Source: CBDBZX01 sp965213645 (GTDB lineage: Bacteria; Deinococcota; Deinococci; Deinococcales; Trueperaceae). Taken from it: DNA of 64,000 nt. Shown here piece after piece: positions 44,179 to 52,990 of the stretch (positions are counted from its first letter, which is position 1; each line of letters starts with the position of its first letter). The DNA is taken from the NCBI GenBank assembly GCA_965213645.1, contig CBDBZX010000002.1:1240001-1304000 (forward strand), read 5' to 3'. The notes under the pieces were generated by a model. The model had not been told where the DNA came from. It ran no database searches and worked only from the letters and a program-made list of their open reading frames with translations. Made by a program: the position numbers and the translations under genes.

Positions 44179-44482
44179 TGACGTTACGATTTTTCATAGA
44201 GAGGAATTTTTGTTAAAAATTTAATTGTGTTCGAGCGTGCTCCATGTCAGCGCTCGTTGTTAGTGCGAGTAGCATCTGTCTTCTGACGCACTCAGCAAAT
44301 TCATCGTGAGGCTCTTTTGCGCAAGAGACGCGCGCGTTCGTCGCAATAAGGATAGAAATTCCAAATGTCCGGAGAGCAACCCCTTTCCGAAGGAAAAGCC
44401 ACGGAAAATGTCGGACGAAAGCTAAGCTTCAACGCACTTTAGAAGCTAGAAGACTGTAAAAAACTTCCTCGTCAAAGCTAAA
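44179..44482. other. Gap with a GCGCGCGT-type small repeat
   Basis: No gene seen. 44315-44347 is a copy of the dispersed repeat ttttgcgcaagagacgcgcg then cgttcgtcgcaa. The left part is AT-rich (ttttttgttaaaaatttaat region) and may hold the promoter of the gene at 44148. Confidence 0.6.
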
Positions 44483-44800
44483 GTGCCTCTTTTTACCCTC
44501 TACTGTCAACAACTTCAAGATAATGAGGCTGTTCTCGCGGCGCTCGAGCGTCAAGGTTAAGCCTACGGTTCAGAGTTAGCCGTCTACACCCACGAGGCCA
44601 CGAACGGTGAGGTTAGCCTCTCCGCTAGCAGCCTCTACACCGGGTTGCACCGGCTCTGAGGCGAAGGGTTCGTCATGCGTCAGCCGGGCAGCGGTAAGAA
44701 GGGTCGGCGCGTCGACCTCTATACGCTAACCCCGAGTGCTCAGGAGGAACCAGAGAGACGACGCGTCCAGGACCAGCGTTTGATGAGCGGTATCGTCCGC
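44483..44800 (+). pseudogene. PadR-type regulator with two in-frame stops
   Basis: One frame from GTG 44483 reads VPLFTLYCQQLQDNEAVLAA, LERQG, stop (TAA), AYGSELAVYTHEATNGEVSL, SASSLYTGLHRL, stop (TGA), GEGFVMRQPGSGKKGRRVDL and YTLTPSAQEE. The order AYG-E-A-...-GEVSLS-SLY-LHRLE-G-RRxxYTLT is the PadR winged helix. No frameshift is needed, only two substitutions. The gene for the dioxygenase begins at 44826 before any natural PadR C-terminus, so it is dead or needs unusual stop readthrough. Confidence 0.75.
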
Positions 44801-44825
44801 TTGACCAAGAAAGGAAACAGAAACT

Positions 44826-45551
44826 ATGCTCGCCCCTATCTACTTAGACACACAGAAAAACCTCTTCAAAGTCACCTCCATCGCCGAACTCGGTATCGAC
44901 CCGCAACTCACTGACGACCTCAAGCCGAGCTTCGAAGCTCTGTCGCCGGACGAGTACGACTTAGAGTTGTACGGTTGGGACAAACCCAAGCGCTTTAGGG
45001 CGCAGACGAACGCGGAGCTTACGCTCACGAACGAGGGCTGGGACGTGCGCTACTTGCCGCAAGAGGCCTTTATCCAGGATTCGGGTGACCAACGCACCCG
45101 TGAACGGTGGTTTGACATGATCGCGCCGGAGGTCTTAGAGCACCCTGGGTTCAAACAGCTCTTGGGCGCGGGTGCGTTGATGGTCAAGGAATACTTTCCC
45201 TACGTGACGAGGCTCAAACTAGGCGTTCATCAGATGCTCGTCGTGACGACAGACCAGCAAGACCCCGCCACGAATAGCCCGGAAGGGATGCACCAGGACG
45301 GTTGGTCGTGCCCTTTTATCATATCAGCGATCCCTATCATTCTGGAGGACGTGCAGCAGCGCACCGCCGAGTCGGTCATCTACGCCAGCGACAAGGAGAC
45401 CGTGCTGTGGCGCGGGCAACTTCAGGAAGGACAGATCATCTTCCAAGACGACACCTACTTGTGGCACCACGTCACCCCTGTGGGGAGCCAGAACGAACAC
45501 ATTCCGACGCGGCGCGGCATCTTAGGCATTGACTTTTCGATCCTCGAGTAG
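44826..45551 (+). CDS. 2-oxoglutarate/Fe(II) dioxygenase, 2OG-Fe_Oxy_2 (BsmA/IDO-like) family
   Basis: 241 residues, ATG 44826 with AAAGGA about ten bases upstream. Iron ligands are in PEGMHQDGWSCPF (His and Asp, HxD) and in TYLWHHVTPVGSQNEHIPTR (distal His, then a 2-oxoglutarate-binding Arg). This family includes amino-acid hydroxylases such as L-isoleucine 4-hydroxylase and BsmA, a biofilm/stress protein. Substrate unknown. It lies 116 bases before the receptor/OmpA-vWA-TelA operon on the same strand and behind a dead PadR regulator. Confidence 0.85.
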   Translation: MLAPIYLDTQKNLFKVTSIAELGIDPQLTDDLKPSFEALSPDEYDLELYGWDKPKRFRAQTNAELTLTNEGWDVRYLPQEAFIQDSGDQRTRERWFDMIAPEVLEHPGFKQLLGAGALMVKEYFPYVTRLKLGVHQMLVVTTDQQDPATNSPEGMHQDGWSCPFIISAIPIILEDVQQRTAESVIYASDKETVLWRGQLQEGQIIFQDDTYLWHHVTPVGSQNEHIPTRRGILGIDFSILE

Positions 45552-45667
45552 CCCTACTCATTCCTACATACCCCTTTCCACGTACTTAGCGCCGCCGAGT
45601 TCGTCGGGGGAAGCGACCTGCGGCGCACATGTGACTTCAAGCCCTCTCGCTTACCCTTGGAGGTACC

Positions 45668-47326
45668 GTGAACGCTCGTCTCTCCCTCATCTTCTTGTTC
45701 CTCTTCTCAGCCGCCTTCGCCCAGGTCGGTCCTGCCACGCCCCTCGAGGCTGTTCCTTTAGTCGAGCGGATTCAAGCGCAAACGCCCGCCCCCTATGACG
45801 GCACGCTCCGCTGCCACACCATCACTTGGGGACCCGACTTCGTGCCTTGGACTTTACAGGAGGAGGGCGCGTTCGCGGCACGTGGCTTAGACGTTACGCA
45901 TACCAACGAGGACGTCATCGCCGAGCAAATCGAGGCTTACCTGAGCGACCACGTCTGCTTGCGCGGCACGGTCGAGCAGGTTATGCAGGTCGCGGACGCC
46001 CTCCACACGGCGGGCTTGGAGGCTTACGCGCCCGTCGTTAGCCTCATCCACTCCTTTAGCGCAGGCGGCGATGTGATCGTCGGCGGCGCGGAGGTGAACC
46101 GGGTCGAAGACCTCTGCGGGGCAACAGTGGCGGCGCAACGCGACGGACCCTCGCTTGCACTACTCGTGAACGTGGTGGCGGACGCTTGTCCCCAGGGATT
46201 TGCCGACCTGAACATCCTCTGGACGGAAGACTTCGTCGGCTTTCAAGGGGTGAGTAGCCCAGGCGCAGCACTCTTAGAAGGCTTAGCGGACGCCGCGCTC
46301 GTCATCACCCCTGACGCGCTCGCCCTCACGGGCGAAGGCGAATATGCCCTACCAGGTGCAAACATCGTGATCGGTACGGACACGGCGCGGCGGGCGGTCG
46401 CGGACGTGGTGGCGTTTCGCAAGGACTTCATCGAGACCTATCCTGACATTGCCCAAGCCTATGTCGAGACTGTTCTCACAGGTCATGAGACCTTGACACA
46501 AGCCCAGCGCGGCGAGGCGTACGAAACGCTCTTAGAGGTCGGCGCGGCGCAGGTGCTCGATTTGCCCGGCAACTTGGAGGAGGCTGAACTGCTCCTTAAA
46601 GACGCAGAAATCGTCCGTATGCCTGGCAACGTTACGTTCTTTACGCAACCCAGTAATCCCGTAGGCTTCGAGGGGGTGGCGCAGCGGGCGCAGGCGAACT
46701 TGCGGCAGCTCGGGCTTTTGAGCGGGGCGGACTTTCGCCTCGAGCAAGCGAACTGGAACTATCAGACCTTTTCGCCCGATCTCTTAGCGGTAAAAGGCGT
46801 TACACTGCCCGAAATTGACCCCACACGAGCCGCCGCAGCCGTACAAAATAGCGACAGGCTCTTCTGCTTCGCGGTGACCTTCGCACCCGAGCAGACCACA
46901 TTTCCCATTGAGGTTTACCGCGCGGACTTCGACCGGGCGATTCGGCAAGCCGCCATCTTCCCCAACGTGCTCTTCACTTTGGAGGGCAACATGAGCGTCA
47001 ACCGCTTCGTGCGCCTCTACCGCGAAGGAGCCGAGCAGCCCGTGCTAACGCGGATGCAGCAGCAAGCCCGCTCGACCTCGTACGCGAGAGCCGAGAGTGT
47101 ATTGGAGGGGCTCAACGCCCACGCTGAGGCGCAGGGGGACGGCAGCTTCAGACCGGACCAGTTCGTCATCATCGGCAATGGGATAGAGAGCCCCCAGCGC
47201 GGCTTCGACGCGAACGGCGTCCCTATGCCCGCTGCCACCGAAGCCGAGTGGAACGCCGACCGCAACGTGTCGGTCTGCGCCACCACCATTCAGGTCGAGG
47301 ACGAGACCTTCGTCCCCTTGGACTGA
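45668..47326 (+). CDS. Periplasmic solute receptor with an OmpA-like C-terminal domain (1)
   Basis: 552 residues from GTG 45668. Signal peptide LSLIFLFLFSAAFA. Residues about 45-330 follow the NMT1/SBP_bac receptor fold (CHTITWGPDFVPWTLQEEGA, VNRVEDLCGATVAAQRDGPS, RRAVADVVAFRKDFIETYPD). The last 170 residues look like a diverged OmpA domain: VLFTLEGNMSVNRFVRLYRE, YARAESVLEGLNAHAEAQGD, DQFVIIGNGIESPQRG and WNADRNVSVCATTI stand where OmpA has EGHTD, the SxxRAxAV helix, VVGYGE and NRRVxI. OmpA domains bind peptidoglycan, so the receptor would be fixed to the wall rather than serve a permease. None is encoded nearby. The vWA gene follows after four bases. Confidence 0.8.
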   Translation: MNARLSLIFLFLFSAAFAQVGPATPLEAVPLVERIQAQTPAPYDGTLRCHTITWGPDFVPWTLQEEGAFAARGLDVTHTNEDVIAEQIEAYLSDHVCLRGTVEQVMQVADALHTAGLEAYAPVVSLIHSFSAGGDVIVGGAEVNRVEDLCGATVAAQRDGPSLALLVNVVADACPQGFADLNILWTEDFVGFQGVSSPGAALLEGLADAALVITPDALALTGEGEYALPGANIVIGTDTARRAVADVVAFRKDFIETYPDIAQAYVETVLTGHETLTQAQRGEAYETLLEVGAAQVLDLPGNLEEAELLLKDAEIVRMPGNVTFFTQPSNPVGFEGVAQRAQANLRQLGLLSGADFRLEQANWNYQTFSPDLLAVKGVTLPEIDPTRAAAAVQNSDRLFCFAVTFAPEQTTFPIEVYRADFDRAIRQAAIFPNVLFTLEGNMSVNRFVRLYREGAEQPVLTRMQQQARSTSYARAESVLEGLNAHAEAQGDGSFRPDQFVIIGNGIESPQRGFDANGVPMPAATEAEWNADRNVSVCATTIQVEDETFVPLD

Positions 47327-47329
47327 GCG

Positions 47330-48130
47330 ATGAAGACACTTGTCAAGACACTCGTTATTGTTACGATGGGGTTTGGTCTCATCACGCTTCTACTCGAGAC
47401 TGAGCCAGAAGAGACGGCGGTGCGCTCAGCGGACCAGACGATTTTGAGCCGACCTTCACGTGGACTCATCGCCGCGTGGCCGCTAGAGGACGAAAGCGTG
47501 CAGACCTCAGCGGTAGAGGCCGTGCACCCCACCACTGGCAACTACCTGGTCATCTTCGACGGCTCGGGCAGCATGAAGGGCGCGAAGCTGCGCGACGCCA
47601 AAGACGCCGTCGCGATTTTAAGTGAGACCGTGCCTGAAAGCGACCACCTCGGGCTTATCGCCTTCACGGACGAAGGGCTTTTTGGCAGCGACAGCGTAGA
47701 ACTCCTCACGCCGCTAGGTCGCGGCGCGGCGAACCGCGTCGCCTTTAAGGAGGCGCTAGAACGCATCGAAGCGGGCGGGGGGACGCCTTTGGGTGAAGCC
47801 CTCGAGCTAGGCGTCACCACGCTCTCGCGGATGGCGCAGACGCAGCGCACGTTGGGCGCACACTACACGCTCCTCATCGTTACCGACGGCGAGGCGAGTG
47901 ACGGTGGAAGGTTGCAGCGGGTACTCGCGCAGATGCTTCCAGCCGACGCGCCGCCGCGCTCGCCCATCGTCTTCCAGACCGTCGGCTTCGGTATCGACGA
48001 GCGGCACGTCCTCAACCAGCCGGGGCGCACGCTCTACACCTCCGCGCGGGACGGCGCGGCGCTACGTGAAGCGCTCAGGCGCGTCGCCGTCGAGGAGCAG
48101 AACTTTGCAGCGGATACGCAGTTTCAGTGA
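47330..48130 (+). CDS. Membrane-anchored von Willebrand factor A protein
   Basis: 266 residues. One N-terminal membrane segment (LVKTLVIVTMGFGLITLLL), then a short linker and a vWA domain exposed outside. The MIDAS metal site is complete: DGSGSMKG (DxSxS) near residue 78, GGGTPLGEAL (Thr) near 147 and LLIVTDGEASDGG (Asp) near 184. vWA domains bind protein partners through a metal ion. It is coupled to the receptor/OmpA gene upstream by a four-base gap, so the two proteins probably work together. Confidence 0.88.
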   Translation: MKTLVKTLVIVTMGFGLITLLLETEPEETAVRSADQTILSRPSRGLIAAWPLEDESVQTSAVEAVHPTTGNYLVIFDGSGSMKGAKLRDAKDAVAILSETVPESDHLGLIAFTDEGLFGSDSVELLTPLGRGAANRVAFKEALERIEAGGGTPLGEALELGVTTLSRMAQTQRTLGAHYTLLIVTDGEASDGGRLQRVLAQMLPADAPPRSPIVFQTVGFGIDERHVLNQPGRTLYTSARDGAALREALRRVAVEEQNFAADTQFQ

Positions 48131-48259
48131 AGCAATTCGCCCAAGTACTGAGTTGGAATAGCGCAAGTCTCATCTTTAAGCGTATGTGCTTAACAGTGTT
48201 CTATCCAGTGAGCGCGTTCCAAACCAAATGATGCTTGCTACAAAGGAGGTAAGAAGACC
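48131..48259. repeat. Diverged copy of the GATGATACC dispersed repeat
   Basis: AGTCTCATCTTTAAGCGT, CCAGTGAGCGCGTTCC and AAATGATGCTTGCT resemble the blocks at 18929-19002. It sits inside the otherwise tight receptor/vWA operon, just before the SD AAAGGAGG of the next gene. Confidence 0.45.
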
Positions 48260-49798
48260 GTGAGACGCACCACCCCTCTTCTCTTAGGGCTCTTCACCCT
48301 CTTCGTCGTGGGTGCGCTGCTGACTAAAATGCTCGGACCGACCCTCGCCCACTCGCGCTGGCTGAGCGGGAGCGACGCGCAAGGGCTTGAGCGGGTGACC
48401 GCCGCCTGCGACCCGTACTTCGCGTATGGTGCACTCTTCGGTGATACGAACCGCGCCCTGCTGCGGGCTCGTGGGTACAGCTTAGAATGCGACAACGACA
48501 ATGCGGACTACGCCGCACGAAGTGCCGCGTTATCCGAAGGTCGCGCGCCCTTCGCTGTCTTTACGAGAGGCGCGTATGTCCAGGTCGGCGGACCCGCCTG
48601 GGACGCGGTCGAGGTTGCCGTGTTGAGCGAATCACGAGGGAGTGACGCGCTCGTCGGGCGCGGCGAGTTGAACACCCTCGCGGCGTTGCAAGGGGCGCTC
48701 TCGAGCGGTAAACCGCTCAACATCGCAGTCACGCCCTCTTCGCCCTCCTGGACACTCCTCAAAACGGTGGAGAACACCTTCGGTCTCGAGCTTAACGACG
48801 CCAACATTGTCTTCGCGGAAGGCTCGAGTGACGCCTACGAGAGGTTGGCACGCGGCGAGGTCGGCGCTGCCGTCCTCTGGCAACCCGACTTGGCACAGGC
48901 GCTCAAAGACCCGGGCGTCCACGAACTCGTCAGCACCGCCGACACGCGCAACCTGGTCGTAGACGTCCTCTTAGTCAACCGCAGCTTCGCCCAGCGCCGC
49001 CCCGAGGTGGTCGCGGCGGTGGTTGAAAGTTTCTACGAGACGCTCGAGCTGTACCGCCAAGACACTGCCTTGCTCGTTCGCGACGTTCGGCGCTTTAGCC
49101 GCACCTTCGGACACCGCCTCTCGGACGATGAGGTGCGCACGATGCTTGCAGGCGTAGACTTTCAATCTTTAGCGGACAACGCCCTGACCTGGTACGGCGT
49201 CGCCGACAACGACAAAGGGCTGCGCACTTACGCCGCCGCCGAGAGCTACCGCTACTTAGAACGCACCTTTGTGGACGTCGGTGTGTTGGCGCAGCCCGTT
49301 CTACCCGCCGCCGGAGGTGACGCGCTCACAAGCAGCCGCTTCGTCGCTCAGGCGGCGCAGGGCAAACCGCTGGCGCAGCGCCAGGCGACCTCGTTTGCGG
49401 TGCTTGTAGGAGATGAATGGGCAGCGCTGGAGGTCGTCGGTACGCTTCGGGCGAGACCTATCGGCTTCAGCGCGTCGCGCTCAGACCTCTCGAGTCGAGG
49501 CAAACGCGCCCTCGCTGAGGTCGCCGCCGACCTCTCGGCTTTTGGCAGCTTCCGGCTGCTCATCGAGGGACACACGAACGCGGTGGGCGACGCAGAGCGC
49601 AACCTCGCCCTGTCGCGTGCCCGCGCACAGGCGATTGCCGACTACCTCGCTGAGCGCCACGCGGTCGATCCCGCTCGCTTACACGTCGTCGGCTATGGAG
49701 GCGCAAAGCCGCTCCCGTGTCCGCCCGGAGACTCTGCCCGCGCCTGCGCCTCGCGTCAGCAGCGCAGCGTCCTCACCTTTTTGAGCCCCGACCTATGA
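48260..49798 (+). CDS. Periplasmic solute receptor with an OmpA C-terminal domain (2)
   Basis: 512 residues from GTG 48260, SD AAAGGAGG. One N-terminal membrane anchor (LLLGLFTLFVVGALLTKML). Residues about 45-340 are a receptor-like fold (VAVLSESRGSDALVGRGELN, GKPLNIAVTPSSPSWTLLKT, VLWQPDLAQALKDPGVHELV). Residues about 405-510 are a clear OmpA domain: FRLLIEGHTNAVGDAERNLA, LSRARAQAIADYLAE, LHVVGYGGAKPL, RQQRSVLTF. The Asp of the usual GHTD is replaced by Asn (GHTN), while the Arg of the NxxxSxxRA helix is kept. It is a paralogue in layout of the protein at 45668. The next gene follows after ten bases. Confidence 0.85.
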   Translation: MRRTTPLLLGLFTLFVVGALLTKMLGPTLAHSRWLSGSDAQGLERVTAACDPYFAYGALFGDTNRALLRARGYSLECDNDNADYAARSAALSEGRAPFAVFTRGAYVQVGGPAWDAVEVAVLSESRGSDALVGRGELNTLAALQGALSSGKPLNIAVTPSSPSWTLLKTVENTFGLELNDANIVFAEGSSDAYERLARGEVGAAVLWQPDLAQALKDPGVHELVSTADTRNLVVDVLLVNRSFAQRRPEVVAAVVESFYETLELYRQDTALLVRDVRRFSRTFGHRLSDDEVRTMLAGVDFQSLADNALTWYGVADNDKGLRTYAAAESYRYLERTFVDVGVLAQPVLPAAGGDALTSSRFVAQAAQGKPLAQRQATSFAVLVGDEWAALEVVGTLRARPIGFSASRSDLSSRGKRALAEVAADLSAFGSFRLLIEGHTNAVGDAERNLALSRARAQAIADYLAERHAVDPARLHVVGYGGAKPLPCPPGDSARACASRQQRSVLTFLSPDL

Positions 49799-49808
49799 GC
49801 CGCAACTT

Positions 49809-50579
49809 ATGAGCCGTAGCAGCAAATTCAGTTACGGGCGTCTGCGCCGCGAAACGCTCAGCCGCGACGTGCTGCAAGACCCGCTGGGGCTCGGAGGTCT
49901 ACTGAGCAGCGCGGCGTCTCTCGTCGTCAGCGCACTCTGGACTAGCCCGCTCGCGTTAGTGGTCGGCGCAGCGCTCGGCGGGCTCGCGCTGGTACGGTTC
50001 CTCGTCCTCTATATTCGCCGGAATGAACTCGTCGAGCGGCGCTTACATGCCCACTTCGAGGAAGAGAAGCGGCTTAGCGAGCGGGAGAACGCGGAGACGT
50101 TGGACGCACTCCAGCGCAGCTTGAGCGCCTTAGCGCCGGAGAACGCCCGGCAGCTTGAACGGCTCGAGGAGGCGTTCTCCGCCCTGTCGCGGGTGGTCGA
50201 ACAGCGCTTCCCGGCCGGCAGCCTCTCAGCAGAGCGCTACTTAGGTGGCATCTTAGAGACTCGGCGCGTCGTGCTTCACAATCTGCACCAGGTGACGCGC
50301 TATCTGCAAGCCGCGCAGGTTGCAACAACCAATCACGAGCGCGTACACGAAGAAAAAGAGGTGCTTTTAGAAGAGGTGACGCGCTTCACTGAGCAAAACG
50401 AGCTGCTCATCGGTGAGCTGCACGCGCTGAGGCTCAAACTGGTGCGCGTGCCCCTCGCCGGGTCGCACGCCCCGCTGAGCACGCTGGATGCACCCTCAGA
50501 CGAAGAGGTCAGCAGGCGCTTGGACCAGCTCGCCCAAACAACTGAGCGCATGGTCACAGAATTGCGGAGACATCCGTGA
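49809..50579 (+). CDS. Membrane protein with a long coiled coil
   Basis: 256 residues. Two close hydrophobic segments near the start (SSAASLVVSALW, PLALVVGAALGGLALVRFLV) are followed by about 190 charged residues rich in heptads (RRLHAHFEEEKRLSERENAE, LERLEEAFSALSRVVEQRF, EVLLEEVTRFTEQNELLIGE, VSRRLDQLAQTTERMVTELR). In related clusters a membrane protein of the XpaC type often sits here; I cannot confirm that. It probably scaffolds the TelA-family protein encoded next, which is also coiled-coil rich. Confidence 0.75.
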   Translation: MSRSSKFSYGRLRRETLSRDVLQDPLGLGGLLSSAASLVVSALWTSPLALVVGAALGGLALVRFLVLYIRRNELVERRLHAHFEEEKRLSERENAETLDALQRSLSALAPENARQLERLEEAFSALSRVVEQRFPAGSLSAERYLGGILETRRVVLHNLHQVTRYLQAAQVATTNHERVHEEKEVLLEEVTRFTEQNELLIGELHALRLKLVRVPLAGSHAPLSTLDAPSDEEVSRRLDQLAQTTERMVTELRRHP

Positions 50580-50690
50580 AGACCGCTCGAGTTTTCACAT
50601 CGAGTCTCTCCGCGGTGGATTTTTCAGCGGATGTAGACGCAGTGCGACCTTTTATCACCACAAACTCCAACCGCAAAGAAAGGACACCCC

Positions 50691-51923
50691 ATGCCCGACT
50701 CCCTCCAGCCCCCGCAAGTTGAGATGTTAGAGCCTCCTAAGCCCGTTCAGCCCGTCGAGAAAGCGCACGCCGAGAGGATGATTCGCCTAAATGAGGTGAC
50801 GCAAAGCGTGTTGGACGAGAAAGTCCGGGGCTTTGTCGAGAGCGTCATCAGCTCGCCGCCGCAGAGTGACGCCTTCCAAAGCAAGGTCGCCGCAGTCCAC
50901 AACCTCGGCAACGAGGACATACGCGCCGCCTCCTCAGTCTCCAACCGCTTTTTGGAGCGCCCGGCGAGCGCACTTTCGGGCGGGCTCGACAGCAAGTCGA
51001 AGGTCTCCAAGACGCTCATCGACCTGCGTAAGACCGTCGAAGACCTAGACCCCTCGAAGCAGGGTGACCTGTTCGCGCCCAAAAAGCTCTTTGGTCTCAT
51101 CCCGATGGGGAGTAATATTCGCGACTACTTCCTCAAGTACCAGTCCTCGCAGCAACACTTGGGCCAGATTTTGACCTCGCTCTATAACGGTCAAGACGAG
51201 CTGCGCAAGGACAACGCGACTATCGAGCAGGAGAAGGTCAATTTGTGGGAAGCGATGGAGAAGTTGGAGTCGTATATCTATCTGGCGCGGAGGGTGGACG
51301 AAGCGCTCTTAGCACGTGTGGACAAACTCAAGCGCACCGAGCCCGAAAAAGCCCGCGTGGTCGAAGAGGAGATGCTCTTTTACTTGCGGCAGAAAGTGCA
51401 GGACTTACAGACGCAGCTCGCCGTCTCTATTCAGGGCTATCTAGCGCTCGACATGGTCCGCAAGAACAACTTAGAACTCATCAAGGGTGTGGACCGCGCC
51501 TCGACCACGACGGTGTCGGCGCTGCGCACGGCGGTCATGGTCTCGCAGGGACTGGCAAATCAGAAGCTCGTCTTGGACCAGATAGACGCGCTTAACGCGA
51601 CTACAGGCAATCTCATCGCGTCCACCTCGGCGCTCTTGAGAAAGCAATCCTCGAGCGTACATGCGCAGGCGGCTGGAGCGACCGTGGATGTCGCGCAACT
51701 CCAGAAGGCTTTCAATAATGTTTACGCGGCGGTGGACGCGATTTCTGAATACAAGCAGGTAGCTCTAGGCGTGATGCAGCAAACCGTAGACACGCTCGAA
51801 GCGGAGATTGGCAAGTCGAAGACGTATCTGGACCGGGTGCGTAATGAGCAAGTGGCAGGGGCTACGGCGGATTTGACGCTCGAGGTTCCAGACAACGCAG
51901 CGGATAACGAACTTAGGCTTTAA
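50691..51923 (+). CDS. TelA-family (toxic anion resistance) protein
   Basis: 410 residues, SD AAGGA before ATG 50691. Mostly helical and soluble. It matches the TelA/KlaA family: KKLFGLIPMGSNIRDYFLKY, NGQDELRKDNATIEQEKVNL, LESYIYLARRVDEALLARVD, and LRQKVQDLQTQLAVSIQGYL with LDMVRKNNLELIKGVDRAST. TelA was named for tellurite resistance, but its molecular role is unknown; it occurs with vWA proteins in stress-type gene clusters. Here it ends an operon with two wall-anchored receptors, a vWA protein and a coiled-coil membrane protein. Confidence 0.9.
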   Translation: MPDSLQPPQVEMLEPPKPVQPVEKAHAERMIRLNEVTQSVLDEKVRGFVESVISSPPQSDAFQSKVAAVHNLGNEDIRAASSVSNRFLERPASALSGGLDSKSKVSKTLIDLRKTVEDLDPSKQGDLFAPKKLFGLIPMGSNIRDYFLKYQSSQQHLGQILTSLYNGQDELRKDNATIEQEKVNLWEAMEKLESYIYLARRVDEALLARVDKLKRTEPEKARVVEEEMLFYLRQKVQDLQTQLAVSIQGYLALDMVRKNNLELIKGVDRASTTTVSALRTAVMVSQGLANQKLVLDQIDALNATTGNLIASTSALLRKQSSSVHAQAAGATVDVAQLQKAFNNVYAAVDAISEYKQVALGVMQQTVDTLEAEIGKSKTYLDRVRNEQVAGATADLTLEVPDNAADNELRL

Positions 51924-51929
51924 GGTTTG

Positions 51930-51995
51930 ACGGAGAGATGAGGGTAAGGGGGATAGGGAGAAAAAGCGTTGCCGCCTCTCCCTTTTCCCTGTCCT
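51930..51995 (+). terminator. Possible terminator after the TelA-family gene
   Basis: GGATAGGGA (51950-51958 region) can pair with TCCCTGTCC (51984-51992 region), followed by TTTC. Purine-rich/pyrimidine-rich halves as at 36500-36590. Confidence 0.4.
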
Positions 51996-52078
51996 TTCAG
52001 AAGATACAGTGCAACGCCTTCTTTCTAACTCTCGCGCTCACATCACTTTTAACGAGCTGCGGATAGGAAACAAACACC

Positions 52079-52285
52079 ATGCGCGTCTTGGCAGGCTCCG
52101 AACTCAAGGATTTGGAACCGCTTCTTAGCGACACCAAACGCGAAATGGGGTTGGCGCGCGAGCTTCTCGACACCAAGATGAAAGATGTCATTCGGAACTT
52201 TAACTATGAGGATACAGACAAGCTCTTGACTCACGGCAGATTTTTGAAGGGGAAATTTGAAATGAACGACCTGTTTGTGCAGTAA
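52079..52285 (+). CDS. Small unknown protein
   Basis: 68 residues, MRVLAGSELKDLEPLLSDTK then REMGLARELLDTKMKDVIRN. Helical and charged, without membrane or signal segments. A weak SD (AGGA) lies ten bases upstream. It follows the TelA-family gene on the same strand but behind a possible terminator. I do not recognise it, and it may be a gene fragment. Confidence 0.4.
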   Translation: MRVLAGSELKDLEPLLSDTKREMGLARELLDTKMKDVIRNFNYEDTDKLLTHGRFLKGKFEMNDLFVQ

Positions 52286-52375
52286 ATCTCTGTGACGATA
52301 TGCACCAAACAGTCAATAGGCTGTGGCTCCTTTGATTTCCGCGGAATAATGGAAAGGCTCGGGTGCGTAGCGTCC

Positions 52376-52408
52376 TTCTGCAGCTAACGCGCGCGTTTGC
52401 CGCAGAAG
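52376..52408. repeat. GCGCGCGT-type small repeat
   Basis: ttctgcagctaacgcgcgcg then tttgccgcagaag, an imperfect palindrome. Related copies: 34370-34399, 44315-44347, 56967-57000, 59065-59098, 60531-60560. Confidence 0.65.
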
Positions 52409-52453
52409 ACCCTTTCACCCGTCCTCCCGCGTAAGCCTTATCAAACTCAGACT

Positions 52454-52928
52454 AAAGCTCGCGCAGCGACCCCCTGACGCGGCGCATCATGTCTTCTAGT
52501 TGGACGACTTCATCTTCACCTAAGACCGACATCATGCCCCGGACGACCCGGTACTGTGTCTCCAGTGACTTCTCAACGAGCTTGCGGCCCTCAAGGGTGA
52601 GGAAGACACGCTTGCTTCGTGTGTCCTACGCGTCCACCTCACGCCGGATAAGCCTGCGCGTCTCTAGGCGGACGAGTAGGGCTGTTACATTGCTCTTCAC
52701 GACTAATAGCTTCTCCGCTAAGCGCTGCTGGCTGAGTCCGTCTTCGCTATAGATGGTGGCTAGGACGTCATGCTGTGCCACGCTCAGGTCAAGCGGCTTG
52801 AGTTCTTGACTCAGCACGCTGTAGCACGTCTGGTAGACCTTCACGACCTGGAGCCAGCCGGCAAGCCCAACAGAGACGTCGGTATCAGGAGGCGCTTTGG
52901 GGACTTGCACAATACCCAAGCATAGCAC
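52454..52928 (-). pseudogene. MarR-family regulator with an in-frame amber stop
   Basis: The start (GTG 52928 or ATG 52923) leads into a MarR fold: LKPLDLSVAQHDVLATIYSE, LSQQRLAEKLLVVKSNVTAL, LVRLETRRLIRREVDA, then TAG at 52626-52628, then in the same frame DTRSKRVFLTLEGRKLVEKS and LETQYRVVRGMMSVLGEDEV up to TAG at 52454. The stop falls in the wing, where a D-x-D-R/T-R-x-K-R-V-x-L-T pattern is normal. A single substitution (for example GAG to TAG) explains it. The truncated product would lack the last dimerisation helices. Confidence 0.85.
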
Positions 52929-52959
52929 TATAGTTGGTTCATGAATGAACTAACTATAG
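52928..52959. promoter_or_regulatory. 32-bp near-perfect palindrome, operator of the MarR gene
   Basis: CTATAGTTGGTTCAT and its mirror ATGAACTAACTATAG meet in the middle with one mismatched pair. It lies between the MarR pseudogene and the divergent hydrolase remnant and contains TATAGT-type -10 sequences. A typical MarR autorepression site. Confidence 0.65.
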
Positions 52960-52990
52960 CTGGGGTAGGTAGCTCAGAGGAACTTAGGGA

